Made by a program: the position numbers and the translations under genes. Below are positions 58,431-64,000 of a DNA stretch of 64,000 nucleotides, piece by piece (the first letter of the stretch is position 1; each line of letters begins with the position of its first letter). Origin of the DNA: Nepenthes gracilis (Eukaryota; Streptophyta; Magnoliopsida; Caryophyllales; Nepenthaceae); the NCBI GenBank assembly GCA_033239525.1, contig BSYO01000030.1, forward strand, positions 13,289,030 through 13,353,029, given 5' to 3'. The notes under the pieces were generated by a model, which was not told where the DNA came from, made no database searches, and saw only the letters and a list, made by a program, of their open reading frames with translations.

Positions 58431-61400
58431 ACATAATTGAATAATTGAATCATATCTTAGCCCAATGGCAAAACACGACTCTATAACTAATACAAATAGA
58501 CAATTTAATAACATACATACATAATCTTAAGATCTAAAGATCAGGGCTAAAAGTGACTCTGAGATAAATTATTACTTGAACAATTAATATTCAAAAGGAA
58601 AAAAAAAAAAAAAAAAAACCATCTGAAACCTATAACAAAATACCAAACATTTATACTACAATATAAGTTAAAGGCCAACGGTCATCAATACAAACAATCT
58701 AAATCAAGAATAGTAAACTCCTAACTAAATAATCAAAACACAATAAAACATTCTAAAATTTATTTTTTTAGTAAAGCTCTCCCATTGTTCAAAATTTTAC
58801 AAGACTATCCAAGTTGGCAAATCTGAAAGGTTAGGAAAAGACGGTAAGGGTTAACATAACGCTTAGTAAGGAATATATAATTAATATACGTGGATAGTTA
58901 CGAATGAAACAAGTGAGAGAACAACAATACTGATAGAAAACTAAATTGTCAAAAATATCAAAATATTGATAAATTATAAGGAAATATAAGAATTAAGGAT
59001 CGAAAATAATCTTATCAATAATAGCCGAATATAAATGAGTGAATTCTGATTAGTTTCACATAACTAAAAGTTATGTCTCACTATTTATGGCAGGTGAGTT
59101 AGCTGATTATAAATTATTTCCGATAAAAGGGGTTAAATATTATTTTTTTAATTCGTAAATATTAGGTTTAATTTTTAATACATATATATGAATATTTTTA
59201 TAAATTCTTTATAATAATTCACATTTAATTATAATGAAAAATTTTATATCAAAAAATAAATATACTAATTTTTTCACAGATTTGGAAAACAAATTATATT
59301 TATTAAAATAAAAATAGAATTCTTATTCAATACTTATATAAAAGAGATATATAAGGATAATTTTTCAATGATTTTAAAATTTAAAATAATATATTTAAAT
59401 TAAGATACAAGCCTATAAAATTTCATGAAATGAAAGGAAAACTAACTATCATGCCATATAATATCAAAAAAAAATAGGTAAATATATTTAAATATGAAAT
59501 CACATAAGGTTTTCAAAATGTTCATTAACTAAAAAAGAAATAAATTTAAATATACTTATTTTATCTTAAATTTACTAAAGGTTTGTTTGAAGTAATTTCA
59601 ATTTTTTTCCTTTTTTCTCTCTCTTCTTCTCTTTATTCTCCTTTTCTCTCTTATACCAAATTTTTGTGAGAAATGAGCACAAATCGGCAAAGGCCTCTTT
59701 AAATAGCTAAGTTGCGCACACACTGTGACGTACCGTATTTTCAAATCGAAATTCGATAGAATTTTGACTGTAATATAATCGTTAACTAAAATACAATCTG
59801 TACAGATTTCTGTACAACATATATAATATATTAACAAATTACAAATACAGGATCCAAAAAGCGACAATATATTTTACGGTTCCAACATCATGTCTTCAGA
59901 CATTATGTCGGAATAGAAATATGTCACTAGGTCCTTGAATACCTTTCACAATAACTTACGGAAGTATTCTATAATCTAATATATTACATGCCAACTAAAG
60001 TATATCACCACTACTATAAATTACAAAAGAACAAAATATATGTATATAATCCTCTTGATCCCAAAAGAATCATTATCTATACCAAAAATATAAAATACAA
60101 CATCCTAAGCCCTAAACTAAGCACTGATCCTCTACTCCTTCTCGTCGGATATGAACTCGTGTTCACCATCTGAGGGGGTTAAACAAATAGTAAGGAATGA
60201 GCCAAATGTTCAATAATGCATATATATATATAACAAGGAACATACAAATTTTATAATTCCAATTATAATAATAATGCATATAGGAAGAAATAGAGATGCA
60301 TGAGAGATCATAAAATATGAATTAGAAAAAAATGTGTTTATAATATCTTTCAATTTCTTTTAGTCATTCTTATCGTTCTTTATTCATTCAATTATATTAA
60401 AAACTTATTTCATTTGGAATCAGGGCCAGTAAGGTTTATTAACTAAATGAGTGGTCGGTCGTTGTTTGGATTGTATTTGCTCCTACACAATTAAAAGTCA
60501 TCTCCTCCTATTCAAAACCTAGAGACGGGCCATCTATATACAATCCCTATAGATGGAGCTTTAACTACACCAACCATTAACAAATAATAATTTTTCACTA
60601 TAATATATTAAGGTATACCAAAATATACTATCTACTAAATGTTCATCAGTTCAAGTTCTTAATTCCTTATTTTTCTTAGGAAATTCTATTCTTAAATCCA
60701 TAAATCATTTGTTCCCACTCTTTCGGAGAACAGTTTATAAGTCCCCTACTTAATTGCAAAATATCCCTCATTGATTATTTTTTTCATAAAGCTTATACAA
60801 ATACATATTTTCTTATCCTTGTGAACTTAAATCATCACATGATTTTAATTACATGTATAAATCATTTGAGTTTCAAGAGTTAGAAATTTCTTATCACATT
60901 ATGCCAAGTAAAATTTTAGAACTTTCAAACGATAAATTCTTTCACAAACAGTTCATAACGTGATTTTTGGAATATATAAAATTAACATATCCATAATACA
61001 TGCAATTAAATACCCATCAACCACGTTTAGGGTTCAATTTTTTAAGTCTACTTTATGCATAAATTTCCAAGCAAACGGAAGAAAAACATGCAGGGCGCGG
61101 GTCAAGGTTCCGTTAGAGACAAACCGTACTAAATATAAAAAATTGAACACCAAATCGGTAAATTTTTTATGCTCAAATCATGAATTTCAATTATCTAAAA
61201 CCAAATCATAATATAACCTAAAATAAACACGAAAAAGTGGTACGGGCGCTGGTTAGGGTTTCCCATGTACGAAATAAACCCAAGGCACCCGAGATGCCGC
61301 GCTCAAGTGCCCATCGAGCGGGCGATCTGGCCAACATGTGCCCCCGGCACGTCTCGGGCGCCACCCAGGTGCTGGGGTTCTCAACTCCTTTTTTCACTTC

Positions 61401-61494
61401 CGATACTAATTTTTCAAGCACTCTTAAGCCTAATATTGATTATGCTAACTTAATTATCTTCTTATTATGATATTTTGAAATCCAAAACCTCACA
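58431..61494 (-). repeat. Putative 3' LTR of Tekay/Del-like gypsy
   Basis: On the minus strand it begins TGTGAGGTTTTGG at 61494, directly after a GTGGTGGAGAG purine tract beyond the end of pol. The lower limit is a guess because no second LTR lies in the window. Long LTRs are usual for this lineage. A TATTTAAA promoter element is at 59698-59705 and a GC-rich block at 61240-61375. A 20-base poly(A) run lies at 58599-58618. Confidence 0.5.
59698..59705 (-). promoter_or_regulatory. TATA-like element in the gypsy LTR
   Basis: The minus strand reads GCTATTTAAAGAGGCC, a typical TATA setting within a long LTR. Confidence 0.4.
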
Positions 61495-61565
61495 ACTCTC
61501 CACCACTTAGAAAATTTCATCTTTGAAATTAACTAATCCTAAAAATCATCACATATTTCAAAATA

Positions 61566-62890
61566 AGTAGGGATATTTTTCCCAAATCTCATCCTCTTTC
61601 TCCCAAGTAGCCTCCTCCTGGGAGTGGTTCCTCTATTGGACCTTGATTAAAGGAATCGTCTTTGCCTGAAGCACTTGGTCCCTATGATCCAAAATTTGCA
61701 CGGACTCCTCGACATAAGACAAATCTTTTCTGATCGACAAAGGCTCGTAATCGATGACATGAGTAGGATCATATACATACTTCTGAAGCATTAATACATG
61801 AAAAACGTCGTGCACCTCTCCCAAAATCGGTGGCACAGCCAAACGATAGGCCACCTCTCTCACTTTCTCCAAATTCTCGAATGGGCCAATAAACATCGAT
61901 TTCAGCTTTCCTCTGAGTCTAAACCTTGATATGCCCTTCGACGGTGACACCTTCAAAAAGATAAAGTCTCCAACTTCAAACTTCAGCTCAAATCTTCTCC
62001 GATCAACATAGTTCTCTGTCGGCTTTGGGCTTCCTGCAGCTTCTGAATGGATCATCTGATCTTATCGGACGTCTCCATAACAATCTCTGACCCCATAAAC
62101 CGTCTATCACCCGTCTCCACCCAATAAATCGGCGATTGGCACTTCCTTCCATACAAGGCTTCAAAGGGGGCCATCCTAATATTCGTCTAATAACTATTAT
62201 TATATGCAAACTCTGCCAATGTTAAGTGACCATCCCAATTGCTTTTCAGCTCCATCACCATGGCCTCAACATGTCCTCCAAAATCTAAATGGTATGTTCA
62301 AACTACCCATTCGTTTGCGGGTGATAAGTTGAACTGAATTTCATATCCATCCTCAACTCACGGTGCAAACTTTTTCAAAATTTTGAGACAAACCTTGGGT
62401 CTTGATCTGACACCGTAGTTGCTGGGATTCCATGCAACCTCACTACTTCATTAATATACATCCGGGCCAAATGATCTTTTAAATAAGTCGTTCGAATAGC
62501 CAGAAAGTACACTGATTTCATGGCTCGGTCAACAATCACCCAAATGACGTTACGATTCCTAGGCGTCCTTGATAATTTCGACACGAAATCCATAGATATA
62601 TCCTCTCATTTTCAATTAGGAATAGGCAATGGCTGCAAAAGACCGAATGTCTTCTTACGATCGACCTTCAACTGCTGGCAAATCAAGCATCTCCCTATAA
62701 AGATCACAATTTTTGTTCTCATATTCCTCCACCAAAATATTTTCTTCAGATCTTGATATATCTTATAATTTCTTCAGATCTTCAAATCAAGCATAGTGTA
62801 CCTTCATATCCCCGGGTAGGTTGTATACATGGATTGGTGAGCCTCCTTTATAATTTCTTCATTCAATTCTCCGACATTGGGTACACAAAT
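61566..62890 (-). pseudogene. Tekay/Del-like gypsy integrase and chromodomain-type tail
   Basis: On the minus strand: MDFVSKLSRTPRNRNVIWVI with the first catalytic Asp, then TTVSDQDPRFVSKF with the second, at 62375-62593. After several stops, WKEVP and IADLLGGDG-type text follows, then GDFIFLKVSPSKGISRFRLR, FIGPFENLEKVREVAYRLA and DVFHVLMLQKYVYDP at 61700-61990. The C-terminus is RNHSQEEATWEKEDEIWEKY near 61575-61640, behind a TAG that likely replaces a Trp codon. The C-terminal layout is that of chromoviruses of the Del/Tekay branch. Integrase would insert the cDNA; this copy is dead. Confidence 0.8.
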
Positions 62891-63600
62891 TCAGTCCTGG
62901 AACCTCAAGACTCTGTCGGCTTGAACACAAAAATCAACTCTAAAGTCTTGGTTCAAATTTCTAGCAGCGTTAGCTAGAAATGGGTCACTCATCTGATCTT
63001 CCTTGATCCGCTTCAATATCTCTAGCTGGATACAGAAATGCAACAAAATTATCTGATTCCCTTGAGCATATCTCCGAATATCACAATGCTTCATGCATTC
63101 CAATATCTCCATCTCCTGAATCCTCAAATAAGCCACAAAACATGCTTGATGGCTCAGAGCATCTGCTATTACATTGCTCTTATCCGGCTGGTACTGGATT
63201 TTACAATCGAAGTCCTTTAGATAGTCCATCCATCTTCTCTACCTTATATTCAATTTTTTTTTTAAAAAAAAAGAGATATTTGAGACTCTTGTGATCCGAA
63301 TAGACCAAGAACTTCTCACCATACAAATAATGCCTCTAGATCTTTAGGGCAAACATTACCACTACAAGCTCCAAATTGTGCGTCTGGTAGTTCTTCTCGT
63401 GGGTCTTTAACTGCCTCAACCCATAGGCTATCACCTTTCTGCGTTGCATTAGAACATAACTCAAATTAGTCTTGCTCGCATCACAATAAATTTTAAACCC
63501 ATCGGAACCTTCCAGAATCGTCAGGATCGGGGCAGATGTTAGTCGGTCCTTCAGCTCTTGGAAACTTTACTCACACTCCTCCATCCAGACAAATTTAATG
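62891..63600 (-). pseudogene. Gypsy RNase H relic
   Basis: Minus-strand pieces: [20 protein letters not shown] near 63520, then [59 protein letters not shown] and [20 protein letters not shown] followed by ADALSHQ at about 63140. Stops and one shift break the frame. Confidence 0.8.
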
Positions 63601-64000
63601 TCCTTCCTTGTTAAGTGGGTTAGCGGCATAGAAATCCTGGAGAAATTCTCCACAAACCTCCGATAATAACCTACCATCCCAAGGAAATTCTAGGCTTCGG
63701 TCACTGATGACGGTCGGCTCTAATTAACAACATCTCTAATCTTTTTTGAGTCCACAGAAATGCCTCATTTGATATAACATGACCCAAAAAAGCAACTTTC
63801 TCTAACTAAAATTCACACTTCTTTAACTTGGCATACAACTTCTCCTCTCTTAGCGTCCGGAGTGCAATCCTCAGATACGTGACAAGCTCATCATAACTCC
63901 TCAAATAAATCAATATATAATTAATAAACACAACTATAAATATATCCAAGTAGGGTCAAATTACCCAATTCATTAAATCTATAAAAGCAGTGAGGGCATT
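63601..64000 (-). pseudogene. Gypsy reverse transcriptase, cut by window end
   Basis: Minus-strand pieces: ALTAFIDLMNWVIGPYLDIF near 63940-64000, FINYILIYLRSYDEL where the catalytic pair should be, LREEKLYAKLKKCEF near 63830 and EKVAFLGHVI near 63790. The usual FIDDIL motif reads FINYIL, so both catalytic Asp residues are lost. The rest of RT and gag lie beyond 64000. Confidence 0.8.

Overview
This is a plant nuclear window, very AT-rich and mostly built from decayed retrotransposons. The evidence is LTR elements primed from initiator Met-tRNA, plant-type Ty1/copia, Tat and Tekay-like Ty3/gypsy lineages, plant L1-type LINE tails, a DUF4228/PADRE stress gene with a spliced C-terminus, and a small secreted-peptide gene. 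No species can be named from sequence alone. I see no tRNA, rRNA, CRISPR array, operon or bacterial-type system.

Layout. 1-11.4 kb: intergenic DNA with an 87-bp tandem duplication and two related LTRs (5772-6864, flanked by ATTTT; 7041-7979). 11.4-12.6 kb: the best host gene, a two-exon DUF4228/PADRE gene. 13.2-23.4 kb: a decayed Tat-lineage Ty3/gypsy element on the minus strand (gag, RT-RNase H, second RNase H, integrase) with a plus-strand antisense ORF between pol and the 3' LTR. A solo LTR (18249-19190) interrupts its second RNase H. 24.7-28.1 kb: an LTR element carrying only gag. 28.1-31.3 kb: a minus-strand Ty1/copia pol relic. 32.0-33.9 kb: two solo LTRs with perfect target-site duplications (ATAAA, AATAG). 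34.6-40.3 kb: a complete but pseudogenised Ty1/copia element bounded by TAGTA. 40.4-41.2 kb: a minus-strand solo LTR (AAAGC). 41.4-42.5 kb: a LINE tail. 42.6-43.7 kb: a solo LTR (GTCAC). 44.70-44.95 kb: a candidate IDA-like secreted peptide gene. 49.7-54.9 kb: the youngest-looking Ty1/copia element, with long open segments but a patchwork 3' end. 56.0-56.9 kb: a second LINE tail. 58.4-64.0 kb: a Tekay/Del-like gypsy on the minus strand, cut by the window end.

Only the PADRE gene and the peptide gene look like functional host genes. The rest is a nested record of insertion, LTR-LTR recombination, tandem duplication and C-to-T decay. Many LTRs share a hairpin just before a TTCCACGTAAAA-type motif, and several carry W-box or G-box/TATA promoter modules. 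Some repeat copies differ by whole substituted blocks rather than by point changes, which may reflect assembly chimerism. I did not find a convincing new multi-gene system.
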